A stretch of DNA of 64,000 bases from Streptomyces sulphureus DSM 40104 (GTDB taxonomy: Bacteria > Actinomycetota > Actinomycetes > Streptomycetales > Streptomycetaceae). Location of the stretch: the NCBI RefSeq assembly GCF_000381025.1, contig NZ_KB905825.1:62001-126000 (forward strand), given 5' to 3'. Within the stretch, counting starts at the first letter, position 1, and every line of letters starts with the position of its first letter. The position numbers and the translations under genes were made by a program. Under the pieces are notes generated by a model, which had not been told where the DNA came from, searched no databases, and was given only the letters and a program-made list of their open reading frames with translations. Shown piece after piece: positions 33,789 through 43,165 of the stretch.

Positions 33789-35720
33789 ATGACCGTCTCC
33801 GAGCGCGAAGCCCGTGCCGTCGCCGAGGCAGCCCGCGAACAGGACTGGCGCAAGCCGAGCTTCGCCAAGGAACTCTTCCTCGGCCGCTTCCGCCTCGACC
33901 TGATCCACCCGCACCCCGAGCCGGCCCCCGAGGACGCGGAGCGCGGCGAGGCGTTCCTCGCCGAGCTGGAGGAGTTCTGCCGCACCGGCATCGACGGCGC
34001 GGCCATCGAGCGCGAGGACCGCATCCCCGACGAGGTGATCCGCAAGCTCAAGGAGATGGGCGCGCTCGGCATGAAGATCGGCCGCGAGTACGGCGGCCTC
34101 GGCCTGACCCAGGTCTACTACAACAAGGCGCTCGGCATGCTCGCCTCCGTGAGCCCGGCCGTCGGCGCGCTGCTCTCGGCGCACCAGTCGATCGGCGTCC
34201 CGCAGCCGTTGAAGCTCTTCGGCACGCAGCAGCAGTGCGACGCCTTCCTGCCCCGCTGCGCGACGACCGACATCTCCGCCTTCCTCCTCACCGAGCCGGA
34301 CGTCGGCTCGGACCCGGCGCGCCTCGGCGCCACCGCCGTCCCCGACGGCGACGACTACCTTCTCGACGGCGTGAAGCTGTGGACCACCAACGGCGTCATC
34401 GCCGACCTCCTCGTCGTGATGGCGCGCGTCCCCGCCTCCGACGGACACGAGGGCGGGATCAGCGCCTTCGTCGTCGAGGGCGACGCGGAGGGCGTCACGG
34501 TGGAGAACCGCAACTCCTTCATGGGCTTGCGGGGGTTGGAGAACGGGGTCACGCGCTTCCACCGCGTACGCGTGCCCGCTGCCAACCGGATCGGCCCGGA
34601 GGGCGCGGGCCTGAAGATCGCGCTCACCACGCTCAACACCGGCCGCCTCTCCCTCCCCGCGACCTGCGTGGGCGCGGGAAAGTGGGCCCTGAAGATCGCC
34701 CGCGAGTGGTCGGCAGAGCGGGTGCAGTGGGGGCGCGAGGTTGCCAGGCACGAGGCGGTCGGCAGCAAGATCTCCTTCATCGCCGCGACGACCTTCGCGC
34801 TGGAGGCCGTCGTCGATCTCGCCTCGCAGATGGCGGACGAGGAGCGCAACGACATCCGCATCGAGGCGGCCCTGGCGAAGCTCTACGGCAGCGAGATGGC
34901 GTGGCGGATCGCGGACGAGCTGGTGCAGGTACGCGGCGGCCGCGGCTACGAGACGGCCGCGTCGCTCGCGGCGCGCGGCGAACGCGGTGTCCCCGCCGAG
35001 CAGTTGCTCCGCGACCTGAGGATCAACCGGATCTTCGAGGGCTCCACCGAGATCATGCACCTGCTCATCGCGCGGGAGGCCGTCGACGCCCACCTCTCCG
35101 TCGCCGGCGACCTCATCGCCCCCGACAGCTCCTTCGCGGACAAGCGCAAGGCCGCCCTCAGCGCCGGCGCCTTCTACGCCAAGTGGCTCCCGCAACTCGT
35201 CGCCGGTCCGGGCCAACGCCCCGGCGGCTTCTCGGAGTTCGGCAGCCTCGCTCCGCACCTGCGGTACGTCGAGCGCACCTCGCGCAAGCTCGCACGCTCC
35301 ACCTTCTACGCGATGTCGCGCTGGCAGGGCCGCATGGAGACGAAGCAGGGGTTCCTCGGCCGCGTCGTCGACATCGGTGCCGAACTCTTCGCGATGAGCG
35401 CCGCCTGCGTCCGCGCGGAGAAGCTCTACGCGGACGGCGCGGCCTCCGGCGACCCGGACGCCGCGGCGCGGGGCCACCACGCCTACCAACTCGCCGACGC
35501 CTTCTGCCGCCAGGCACGCATCCGCACCGACGAACTCTTCGGCCGGCTCTGGACCAACACCGACGACCTCGACGGCGAGGTCGTCTCCCGCGTCCTCGAC
35601 GGCGCCTACACCTGGTTGGAGAAGGGCGTCGTCGACCCGTCCTCGGCCGGCCCGTGGATCGCGCCGGCCGAGCCGGGACCGAGCCGCCGCGAGGATGTGC
35701 ACCGGCGGATCGGGAGCTGA
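33789..35720 (+). CDS. Acyl-CoA dehydrogenase family protein, long form
   Basis: About 643 residues, flavoprotein that oxidises acyl-CoA thioesters. The N-terminal lid, FAD/substrate region (SAFLLTEPDVGSDPARLGAT, WTTNGVIADLLVVMAR) and helical C-terminal domain (QVRGGRGYETA, NRIFEGSTEIMHLLIAREAVD with the catalytic-base region) are complete. An extra C-terminal domain of about 180 residues (from about 460) marks it as the long FadE/VLCAD-like class. The ATG at 33789 lies nine bases after GAGG; a GTG at 33780 is the alternative. It stands alone before dxr. Confidence 0.93.
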   Translation: MTVSEREARAVAEAAREQDWRKPSFAKELFLGRFRLDLIHPHPEPAPEDAERGEAFLAELEEFCRTGIDGAAIEREDRIPDEVIRKLKEMGALGMKIGREYGGLGLTQVYYNKALGMLASVSPAVGALLSAHQSIGVPQPLKLFGTQQQCDAFLPRCATTDISAFLLTEPDVGSDPARLGATAVPDGDDYLLDGVKLWTTNGVIADLLVVMARVPASDGHEGGISAFVVEGDAEGVTVENRNSFMGLRGLENGVTRFHRVRVPAANRIGPEGAGLKIALTTLNTGRLSLPATCVGAGKWALKIAREWSAERVQWGREVARHEAVGSKISFIAATTFALEAVVDLASQMADEERNDIRIEAALAKLYGSEMAWRIADELVQVRGGRGYETAASLAARGERGVPAEQLLRDLRINRIFEGSTEIMHLLIAREAVDAHLSVAGDLIAPDSSFADKRKAALSAGAFYAKWLPQLVAGPGQRPGGFSEFGSLAPHLRYVERTSRKLARSTFYAMSRWQGRMETKQGFLGRVVDIGAELFAMSAACVRAEKLYADGAASGDPDAAARGHHAYQLADAFCRQARIRTDELFGRLWTNTDDLDGEVVSRVLDGAYTWLEKGVVDPSSAGPWIAPAEPGPSRREDVHRRIGS

Positions 35721-35797
35721 CCAGGCACGCGCGCCGACCCGTGCCGAATGCGGGCACCGGGCGACTCCCGCCGGCGGGCAGCCCTCACAATAGATGC

Positions 35798-37069
35798 ATG
35801 ACCCATAGCCCAGCAGCGCCGCTCGCCGACCCGCACCAGCGCTACCCGACGGCGGCCGTCCCCGAGGGCCCCCGCGACGTGGTGATCCTCGGCTCCACCG
35901 GCTCCATCGGTACCCAGGCCGTCGACGTGGTCCTTGCCAACCCGGACCGCTTCCGGGTGACCGCCCTCTCGGCCGCGGGCGGCAGGGTGGAGCTGCTGGC
36001 CGGTCAGGCGCACCGGCTCCAGGTCAGGGCCGTCGCCGTCGCCAGGGAGGAGAAGGCCGCCGAGGTGCGGGAGGCGCTGCGCGCCCAGTACGGTCCGGGC
36101 GAGCCGATCCCCGAGGTGCTCGCGGGGCCCGACGCCGCCACCGCACTCGCCAAGTCCCCCTGCCACACGGTCCTCAACGGCATCACCGGGTCGATCGGCC
36201 TCGCCCCGACGCTCGCCGCGCTCGAGGCCGGCCGGGTCCTCGCGCTCGCCAACAAGGAGTCGCTCATCGTCGGCGGTCCGCTCGTGGCGGCCCGCGCCGA
36301 ACCCGGGCAGATCGTGCCCGTCGACTCGGAGCACTCCGCTCTCTTCCAGGCGCTCCTCGGCGGCGAGCGTCGCGAGGTCCGCAAGCTCCTCGTCACCGCC
36401 TCGGGCGGCCCGTTCCGCGGGCGCACCCGCGCCGAACTCGCCGAGGTGACACCGCAGGACGCGCTCTCCCACCCGACCTGGGAGATGGGCCCGGTGATCA
36501 CCGTCAACTCGGCGACACTCGTCAACAAGGGCCTCGAAGTGATCGAGGCGCACCTCCTGTACGACATCCCGTTCGACCGCATCCAGGTCGTCGTCCATCC
36601 TCAGTCGGCCGTCCACTCGATGGTGGAGTTCACCGACGGCTCGACGCTCGCGCAGTGCGGCCCTCCCGACATGCGCCTCCCGATCGCGCTCGGCCTCGGC
36701 TGGCCCGAGCGCGTCCCGGACACGGGACCGGTCTTCGACTGGACCAAGGCGATGAGCTGGGACTTCCACCCGCTCGACGAGGCAGCGTTCCCCTCGGTCG
36801 CGCTCGCGGCCCGCGTCGGGGAGCTCGGCGGCACCGCGCCCGCCGTCTACAACGCGGCCAACGAGGAGTGCGTGGAGGCGTTTCTCGGCGGAAGGCTGCC
36901 CTTCACGGGGATTGTGGATACGGTCGCGGCAGTGGTCGAGGAGCACGTAGCGAAACCGGATGCCGCCACGGGAACCGAGCTGACGCTCGACGGTGTCCTC
37001 GGCGCCGAGGACTGGGCGCGTGCCCGTGCTCGCGAGTTGGCCGCGTCGCAGGTGGAGGCCCGCGTATGA
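35798..37069 (+). CDS. dxr: 1-deoxy-D-xylulose-5-phosphate reductoisomerase
   Basis: 423 residues. Second step of the MEP isoprenoid pathway: rearranges and reduces DXP to MEP with NADPH. NADPH motif GSTGSIGTQ (about residue 32), metal-binding DSEHSALFQ (about 178), flexible loop PTWEMGPVITVNSATLVNKG and EVIEAHLL (metal Glu). No ribosome binding site is apparent; a -10-like TAGATG stands two bases upstream of the ATG at 35798, so the start may be leaderless or slightly downstream. Its stop overlaps the site-2 protease start (ATGA), so the two are coupled. Confidence 0.96.
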   Translation: MTHSPAAPLADPHQRYPTAAVPEGPRDVVILGSTGSIGTQAVDVVLANPDRFRVTALSAAGGRVELLAGQAHRLQVRAVAVAREEKAAEVREALRAQYGPGEPIPEVLAGPDAATALAKSPCHTVLNGITGSIGLAPTLAALEAGRVLALANKESLIVGGPLVAARAEPGQIVPVDSEHSALFQALLGGERREVRKLLVTASGGPFRGRTRAELAEVTPQDALSHPTWEMGPVITVNSATLVNKGLEVIEAHLLYDIPFDRIQVVVHPQSAVHSMVEFTDGSTLAQCGPPDMRLPIALGLGWPERVPDTGPVFDWTKAMSWDFHPLDEAAFPSVALAARVGELGGTAPAVYNAANEECVEAFLGGRLPFTGIVDTVAAVVEEHVAKPDAATGTELTLDGVLGAEDWARARARELAASQVEARV

Positions 37070-38370
37070 CGACGTTCATGACGGTACTGGGGATAGTCGT
37101 CTTCGTCGTCGGCCTGCTCTTCTCCATCGCATGGCACGAGTTCGGCCACTTCAGCACGGCCAAGATGTTCGGTGTCAGAGTGCCGCAGTTCATGGTCGGC
37201 TTCGGTCCGACGCTGTGGTCGAAGACGAAGGGCGAGACCGAGTACGGCATCAAGGCGATCCCGCTCGGCGGCTACATCCGCATGATCGGCATGTTCCCGC
37301 CCGGCGACGACGGCAAGGTCAGGCAGCGCTCGACGTCGCCTTTCCGCGGCATGATCGAGGACGCGCGCGCCGCCGCGTACGAGGAGCTCCAGCCGGGCGA
37401 CGAGAAGCGGATGCTCTACACACGGCGGCCGTGGAAGCGGTTCATCGTGATGTTCGCGGGACCCTTCATGAACCTCGTACTCGCCGTCGTCGTCTTCGTG
37501 ACGGTGCTGATGACCTTCGGCATCAACACCCAGACCACCAGCGTCTCGACGGTCTCCGAGTGCGTGATCCCGGCGTCCGCGCAGTCCGACAAGTGCCACG
37601 GGGGCGCGCCCGCCTCGCCGGCGAAGGCCGCCGGCCTCCAGCCGGGCGACAAGATCGTCGGCTTCGACGGGCGCAAGGTCGAGGAGTGGGACGACCTCCA
37701 GCAGAGCATCAGGGAGACCACGGGCCCCGCCACCCTCACCGTCGAACGCGACGGGGCGCGCAAGACGCTCCAGGCCGACCTGATCGAGAACAAGGTCGCC
37801 AAGTCCGACGGCCGCGGCGGCTACGTCCCCGACGAGTACGTCACGGCGGGCTTCCTCGGGTTCACGCCGGCGAGCGGCGTGGTGCAGCAGTCCTTCCCGC
37901 AGGCCGTCGACCGCATGGGGGACATGGTCGAGTCGGGCGTCCACGCGCTCGTCGCGCTTCCGGGCAAGGTGCCCGACCTGTGGAACGCGGCCTTCGACGG
38001 AGCCGAGCGCAAACAGGACTCCCCGATGGGCGTGGTCGGCGCGGCACGCGTCGGCGGTGAGGTCTTCTCGCTAGACATCCCGCCGAGCCAGCGTGTGGCG
38101 ACGATGCTGCTCCTCGTCGCGGGGTTCAACCTCTCGCTCTTCCTCTTCAACCTGCTGCCGCTGCTCCCGCTCGACGGCGGGCACATGGCGGGCGCCGTCT
38201 GGGAGTCGCTCCGACGCGGCTTCGCCAAGGTGTTCCGACGCCCGGACCCGGGCCCTTTCGACGTCGCCAAGCTGATGCCGATCGCGTACGTCGTCGCCGG
38301 CGTCTTCATCTGCTTCACGCTGTTGGTGCTCGTCGCCGACGTCGTGAATCCGGTACGGCTGACGGGCTGA
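37066..38370 (+). CDS. Site-2 protease, M50 family zinc metallopeptidase
   Basis: 434 residues. Intramembrane protease that cleaves membrane-bound regulators such as anti-sigma factors. Zinc site HEFGH (His24, Glu25, His28) in the first membrane span; second zinc motif PLDGGH at about residue 370; a PDZ domain between (about 180-270: GLQPGDKIVGFDGRKVEEWD). RseP/RasP/Rip1 relatives share this layout. It lies between dxr and ispG, a placement conserved in actinobacteria; coupled to dxr by ATGA. Confidence 0.94.
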   Translation: MTTFMTVLGIVVFVVGLLFSIAWHEFGHFSTAKMFGVRVPQFMVGFGPTLWSKTKGETEYGIKAIPLGGYIRMIGMFPPGDDGKVRQRSTSPFRGMIEDARAAAYEELQPGDEKRMLYTRRPWKRFIVMFAGPFMNLVLAVVVFVTVLMTFGINTQTTSVSTVSECVIPASAQSDKCHGGAPASPAKAAGLQPGDKIVGFDGRKVEEWDDLQQSIRETTGPATLTVERDGARKTLQADLIENKVAKSDGRGGYVPDEYVTAGFLGFTPASGVVQQSFPQAVDRMGDMVESGVHALVALPGKVPDLWNAAFDGAERKQDSPMGVVGAARVGGEVFSLDIPPSQRVATMLLLVAGFNLSLFLFNLLPLLPLDGGHMAGAVWESLRRGFAKVFRRPDPGPFDVAKLMPIAYVVAGVFICFTLLVLVADVVNPVRLTG

Positions 38371-38566
38371 TGGCGTCCGCGTATCAGCCGGCAGCGGGCC
38401 CCGCTGCCGCGGATCGGCCCCGACCTGCGGGTCCGGTCCGCGGCACAGGGGTGATCGGGCGGTGTCCCGGAGAGCGATGTGCTCCCGGAGGGTTGGGTGC
38501 CGTAATCTCAGGGAACGGAGCCCGTCGATCCCGGGCCATGATCCACAGTTGGGGTTGCACGCGAAG

Positions 38567-39724
38567 ATGACAGCGATTTCGCTCGGAATGCCGGATGTGC
38601 CCGTCAAGCTCGCCGAGCGCAGGCGGAGCAGGAAGATCCACGTGGGCCCGGTCGCGGTCGGCGGTGACGCACCCGTCTCCGTGCAGTCGATGACCACCAC
38701 CAAGACGTCGGACATCGGCGCCACCCTCCAGCAGATCGCGGAGCTCACCGCCTCCGGCTGCCAGATCGTCCGCGTCGCCTGCCCGACGCAGGACGACGCA
38801 GAAGCGCTCCCCACGATCGCGCGCAAGTCGCAGATCCCGGTGATCGCCGACATCCACTTCCAGCCGAAGTACGTCTTCCAGGCGATCGACGCCGGCTGCG
38901 CCGCGGTCCGGGTCAACCCGGGCAACATCAAGCAGTTCGACGACAAGGTCAAGGAGATCGCGGACGCCGCCAACGCGGCCCGCACCCCGATCCGCATCGG
39001 CGTCAACGCCGGCTCCCTCGACAAGCGGCTGCTCGAGAAGTACGGCAAGGCGACCCCCGAGGCGCTCGCCGAGTCCGCGCTCTGGGAGTGCTCGCTCTTC
39101 GAGGAGCACGGCTTCCAGGACCTCAAGATCTCGGTCAAGCACAACGACCCCGTCGTGATGGTCAACGCCTACCGGCTCCTCGCCCAGCAGTGCGACTACC
39201 CGCTCCACCTCGGCGTCACCGAGGCGGGCCCCGCGTTCCAGGGCACCATCAAGTCCTCGGTCGCCTTCGGCGCCCTGCTCAGCGAGGGCATCGGCGACAC
39301 CATCCGCGTCTCGCTCTCGGCCCCGCCGGTGGAGGAGGTCAAGGTCGGCACCCAGATCCTGGAGTCGCTCGGCCTCCGGCAGCGTGGCCTGGAGATCGTC
39401 TCCTGCCCCTCGTGCGGTCGCGCCCAGGTCGATGTCTACAAGCTCGCCGACGAGGTGACCGCCGGACTCGACGGCATGGACGTCCCGCTCCGCGTCGCCG
39501 TGATGGGCTGTGTCGTCAACGGCCCGGGCGAAGCCCGCGAGGCTGACCTCGGCGTCGCCTCCGGCAACGGCAAGGGGCAGATCTTCGTCAAGGGCGAGGT
39601 GATCAGGACCGTCCCCGAGGCGAAGATCGTCGAGACGCTCATCGACGAGGCCCAGAAGCTCGCGGAGCAGATGGAGAAGGACGGTGTCGCCTCCGGCGAG
39701 CCGCAGGTCGCCGTCGGCGGCTGA
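38567..39724 (+). CDS. ispG: 4-hydroxy-3-methylbut-2-enyl-diphosphate synthase
   Basis: 385 residues. MEP pathway iron-sulfur enzyme reductively converting MEcPP to HMBPP. [4Fe-4S] cysteines: Cys280 and Cys283 (SCPSCGR) and Cys315 (MGCVVNGPGE), with the conserved Glu in the last motif. Blocks VGPVAVGGDAPVSVQSMTTT and NPGNIKQFDDKV are typical. ATG 38567 follows GAAG; a 196-bp gap separates it from the protease gene and may hold its own promoter. Confidence 0.96.
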   Translation: MTAISLGMPDVPVKLAERRRSRKIHVGPVAVGGDAPVSVQSMTTTKTSDIGATLQQIAELTASGCQIVRVACPTQDDAEALPTIARKSQIPVIADIHFQPKYVFQAIDAGCAAVRVNPGNIKQFDDKVKEIADAANAARTPIRIGVNAGSLDKRLLEKYGKATPEALAESALWECSLFEEHGFQDLKISVKHNDPVVMVNAYRLLAQQCDYPLHLGVTEAGPAFQGTIKSSVAFGALLSEGIGDTIRVSLSAPPVEEVKVGTQILESLGLRQRGLEIVSCPSCGRAQVDVYKLADEVTAGLDGMDVPLRVAVMGCVVNGPGEAREADLGVASGNGKGQIFVKGEVIRTVPEAKIVETLIDEAQKLAEQMEKDGVASGEPQVAVGG

Positions 39725-39827
39725 GCCTGCTTCCCCGCCGGCTGCCGTTCCGCGCCCCGGCGCCCCGCCCGTCCACGCGGAGGTGCGTGAAAGTGTCCGC
39801 CGCCATCCGGCGGGACGGGACAGGCCC

Positions 39828-40673
39828 GTGCTGACCACCCCGTCCGTCCGGCCGGTCGACCCCGCCGAACTCGACGACGTCCTGCGGGTGCTGCGGCGCG
39901 AGCCCGTCAACAACACCTTCATCACCGCACGGGTCGAGACCGCGGGCCTCGACCCGTGGCGGCTCGGCGGTGAGATGTGGGGCTGGTACAGCGCCGGACG
40001 GCTCGCGTCGCTCTGCTACGCGGGGGCCAACCTCGTCCCGCTCTGCGCGGAGCCCGAAGCGGTGCGCGCGTTCGCGGAGCGGGCGCTGCGGCAGGGGCGG
40101 CGCTGCTCGTCGATCGTCGGTCCGGCGGAGGAGACAGCCCTGCTCTGGTCGTACCTGGAGCCCCACTGGGGCCCTGCGCGCGAGGTGCGCGCGTGGCAGC
40201 CGCTGATGACGACCGAGCGGGAATCCGCCGCCGTGCCCCCCGATCCGCAGGTACGCCGCGTGCGGAGGGACGAGGTCGAGCGCGTCCTCCCGGCCTGCGT
40301 GTCGATGTTCACCGAGGAGGTCGGCGTCTCGCCGCTCGCAGGTGACGGCGGGCTGCTCTACCAGGCGCGCGTCGCCGAACTCGTCGGCGCCGGACGGTCG
40401 TTCGCGCGGTTCGAGGACGGGCGGGTGGTCTTCAAGGCCGAGATCGGTGCCGCCACCCCGGCCGCCTGCCAGATCCAGGGCGTGTGGGTCGCACCCGAGC
40501 GGCGCGGCGAGGGGTTCTCGGAGCCGGGCATGGCCGCCGTGCTCAGGTACGCGCTCCGCGAGGTCTCGCCGGTCGTCAGCCTCTACGTCAACGACTTCAA
40601 CACGGCCGCCCGCGCCTCCTACCACCGCGTCGGCTTCCGCGAGGTCGGTGCCTTCATGAGCGTGCTCTTCTGA
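39828..40673 (+). CDS. GNAT acetyltransferase with DUF4081-type N-terminus
   Basis: 281 residues from the GTG at 39828. The first 120 residues (SVRPVDPAELDDVLRVLRRE, NNTFITARVE) match the DUF4081 pattern found ahead of a GNAT domain; the C-terminal half has the acetyl-CoA fold with VWVAPERRGEGFSEPGM (the Q/R-x-x-G-x-G/A segment) and LYVNDFNTAARASYHRVGF. Substrate unknown. It follows ispG closely, and such proteins are conserved at this place in streptomycetes. Confidence 0.85.
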   Translation: MLTTPSVRPVDPAELDDVLRVLRREPVNNTFITARVETAGLDPWRLGGEMWGWYSAGRLASLCYAGANLVPLCAEPEAVRAFAERALRQGRRCSSIVGPAEETALLWSYLEPHWGPAREVRAWQPLMTTERESAAVPPDPQVRRVRRDEVERVLPACVSMFTEEVGVSPLAGDGGLLYQARVAELVGAGRSFARFEDGRVVFKAEIGAATPAACQIQGVWVAPERRGEGFSEPGMAAVLRYALREVSPVVSLYVNDFNTAARASYHRVGFREVGAFMSVLF

Positions 40674-40738
40674 CGGGCTGCGCAGGCTGCTCCGCGCACA
40701 TCGTCGCGGTGTGCCCGGCGAGCAAGTAGCCTCCGCCC

Positions 40739-41311
40739 ATGCTGCATTCCTCGCAGGGACGGCTCCCCGAACCGCCGGAGGCGACCGTCGGACCCGTCGA
40801 CCTCGCCGCCCGGGTGGACGACGCACTCGCGGTGCAGGCGCTCGCCTTCGGCCTCAGCGAGGACGAGATCGGCATCCGCCGCCACGTCATGCTGCGCCAC
40901 GCGGCGCTGCGGCACACCCGCGCGCTGGGCGTCACGACTCCGGAGGGGCGCCTCGTCGGCTTCGTCTACGGGATGCCCAACGACCGCACCCAGTGGTGGT
41001 CGACGGTGGTCCACCCGTACCTGCGCGAGGACGGCGTCGACCACTGGCTCAGCGGCTCCTTCGTCATCACCGAGCTCCACGTCCACCCGCGGTGGCAGCA
41101 ACTCGGCCTCGGGCGGCGGCTGATCACCGGGATCACCGACACCGCGACAGAGGAGCGCTCGCTCCTCTCCGCCATCGACACCGACAGCCCCGCGCGCCGC
41201 CTCTACCACCACCTCGGCTACCGGGACCTCGCGCGCCGCGTGATCTTCCCGGGCGCCGCGAGCCCGTACGCGGTGATGGGCGCCCAACTGCCGCTCGCCG
41301 GGCCGAGGTAG
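40739..41311 (+). CDS. GNAT-family N-acetyltransferase
   Basis: 190 residues. GNAT core: ELHVHPRWQQLGLGRRLITG (acetyl-CoA pyrophosphate loop, residues about 118-137) and the final-strand motif SPARRLYHHLGYRD. The N-terminal half, with WWSTVVHPYLREDGVDHWLSG, is specific to this subfamily; substrate unknown. ATG at 40739, 65 bases after the preceding gene, 87 bases before proS. Confidence 0.88.
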   Translation: MLHSSQGRLPEPPEATVGPVDLAARVDDALAVQALAFGLSEDEIGIRRHVMLRHAALRHTRALGVTTPEGRLVGFVYGMPNDRTQWWSTVVHPYLREDGVDHWLSGSFVITELHVHPRWQQLGLGRRLITGITDTATEERSLLSAIDTDSPARRLYHHLGYRDLARRVIFPGAASPYAVMGAQLPLAGPR

Positions 41312-41398
41312 CCGTACTCCCCGCATCTCATTTCCGTGCGGTCACCCCCTGCCGATAAGCTCGCATCCGTTACCCGTACGGCCCGAGCAGGAGTACCC

Positions 41399-43114
41399 AT
41401 GGCAGCCCGTGTCCAGCGTTTGTCCCGGTCGATGCTGAAGACGCTCCGGGACGACCCGGCGGACGCCGAGACGCTGAGCCACAAGCTGCTCGTCCGCGCC
41501 GGCTACGTCCGCCGCACCGCCGCCGGCATCTGGAGCTGGCTGCCGCTCGGCAAGCAGGTCCTGGAGAACGTCACCCGCGTCGTGCGCGAGGAGATGGACG
41601 CGATCGGCGCCCAGGAGGTGCTTCTCCCCGCCCTGCTGCCCAAGGAGCCCTACGAGACGACGGGCAGGTACGAGGAGTACGGCGACCTCCTCTTCCGTCT
41701 CCGGGACCGCAAGGGAGGCGAGTACCTCCTCGGCCCGACGCACGAGGAGATCTTCGCGCTGATGGTGAAGGACCAGTGCACGTCCTACAAGGACCTGCCG
41801 GTGATCCTCTACCAGATCCAGACCAAGTACAGGGACGAGGCCCGCCCCCGCTCCGGCATCCTGCGCGGCCGCGAGTTCACGATGAAGGACGCCTACTCCT
41901 TCGACACCTCCGACGAGGGGCTCGCCGAGGCGTACGCGCTCCACCGCGAGGCGTACATCCGGATCTTCGAGCGGCTCGGCATGGACTTCCGGATCGTCTC
42001 CGCCGTCTCGGGCGCCATGGGCGGCTCCGCCTCGGAGGAGTTCCTCGCGCCCGCCGCCGCCGGCGAGGACACCTTCGCCCAGTGCCCGCACTGCGGCTTC
42101 GCCGCCAACACCGAGGCCGTCACGACCGCCGTCGAGGCCGGCTCCGTCGACGGCCTTCCGCAGCCGGAGGAGCTCGACACCCCGGACACCCCCACGATCG
42201 AGACGCTCGCCGCCCACCTCGGCGTCCCCGCCTCGGCCACGCTGAAGAACCTCCTCGTGAAGGTCGACGGCGAGATCACCGCCGTCGGCGTCCCCGGCGA
42301 CCGCGAGGTCGACATGGGCAAGCTGGAGGAGCAACTCGCCCCGGCCGTCGTCGAACTCGTCACGGCCGAGGACTTCGCCGAGCGCCCCGACCTCGTCCGC
42401 GGCTACGTCGGCCCGCAGGGCGGCATGGCGGGCAAGGCGTTCCCGTACCTCGCCGACCCGCGCGTCGCCGTCGGCACCTCCTGGGTGACGGGCGCCAACA
42501 AGGAGGGCAAGCACGCCCGCAACGTCGTCGCCGGCCGGGACTTCGAGGTCGACCGCTACCTCGACGTCGTGGTGGTCGAGCCGGGCGACCCCTGCCCCAG
42601 GTGCGGGCACGGCATCGAGCTCGACCGTGCCATCGAGATCGGCCACATCTTCCAGCTCGGCCGCAAGTACACGGACGCCTTCGAGCTGGACGTCCTCGGC
42701 CAGGACGGCAAGCCGGTCCGCCTCACCATGGGTTCCTACGGCATCGGCGTGTCCCGCGCCGTCGCCGCGCTCGCCGAGCAGACGGCCGACGCGCAGGGCC
42801 TCTGCTGGCCCCGCGAGATCGCCCCGGCCGACGTCCACGTCGTCGCCGCGGGGAAGGCGAAGCAGACGGAGGTCGCGTTGGAGATCGCCGAGCGGCTGGG
42901 GGAGGCAGGCGTCCGGGTCCTCGTCGACGACCGGGCAGGCGTCTCGCCCGGAGTGAAGTTCACCGACGCCGAGTTGATCGGCGTGCCGACGATCCTCGTC
43001 GCCGGCCGCGGCGTCAAGGACGGCCTCGTCGAGCTGAAGGACCGGCGCACGGGCGAGCGCGAGGAGCTGCCCTACGACGAGGCGGTGTCGCGCCTCCGCG
43101 CACTGGTCCCCTGA
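41399..43114 (+). CDS. proS: Prolyl-tRNA synthetase, bacterial type
   Basis: 571 residues, class II synthetase charging tRNA(Pro). Motif 1 region EEMDAIGAQEVLLPALLP, motif 2 KYRDEARPRSGILRGREFTM and motif 3 (MGSYGIGVSRAVAALAEQ) are clear. The editing (INS) domain lies between motifs 2 and 3 (about residues 225-400: ETLAAHLGVPASATLKNLLV), the mark of the bacterial form. C-terminal anticodon domain DRAGVSPGVKFTDAELIGVP. The ATG at 41399 follows AGGAG. A hairpin shared with the convergent phosphotransferase gene follows. Confidence 0.97.
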   Translation: MAARVQRLSRSMLKTLRDDPADAETLSHKLLVRAGYVRRTAAGIWSWLPLGKQVLENVTRVVREEMDAIGAQEVLLPALLPKEPYETTGRYEEYGDLLFRLRDRKGGEYLLGPTHEEIFALMVKDQCTSYKDLPVILYQIQTKYRDEARPRSGILRGREFTMKDAYSFDTSDEGLAEAYALHREAYIRIFERLGMDFRIVSAVSGAMGGSASEEFLAPAAAGEDTFAQCPHCGFAANTEAVTTAVEAGSVDGLPQPEELDTPDTPTIETLAAHLGVPASATLKNLLVKVDGEITAVGVPGDREVDMGKLEEQLAPAVVELVTAEDFAERPDLVRGYVGPQGGMAGKAFPYLADPRVAVGTSWVTGANKEGKHARNVVAGRDFEVDRYLDVVVVEPGDPCPRCGHGIELDRAIEIGHIFQLGRKYTDAFELDVLGQDGKPVRLTMGSYGIGVSRAVAALAEQTADAQGLCWPREIAPADVHVVAAGKAKQTEVALEIAERLGEAGVRVLVDDRAGVSPGVKFTDAELIGVPTILVAGRGVKDGLVELKDRRTGEREELPYDEAVSRLRALVP

Positions 43115-43128
43115 CCCTCCGGGGTCGG

Positions 43129-43161
43129 CTCCCGGACCCCGTACGGCCGTCGGTCCGGGGG
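43129..43161. terminator. Bidirectional hairpin between proS and the phosphotransferase gene
   Basis: CTCCCGGACC (43129-43138) pairs with GGTCCGGGGG (43152-43161): 10 bp with one G-U pair around a 13-base loop, between two convergent stops. Confidence 0.55.
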
Positions 43162-43165
43162 ACCG

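Noticed and set aside
33524..35797. Very long plus-strand frame in front of dxr
   Set aside because: It is the wrong phase of the acyl-CoA dehydrogenase gene and joins dxr only because no stop falls in between.
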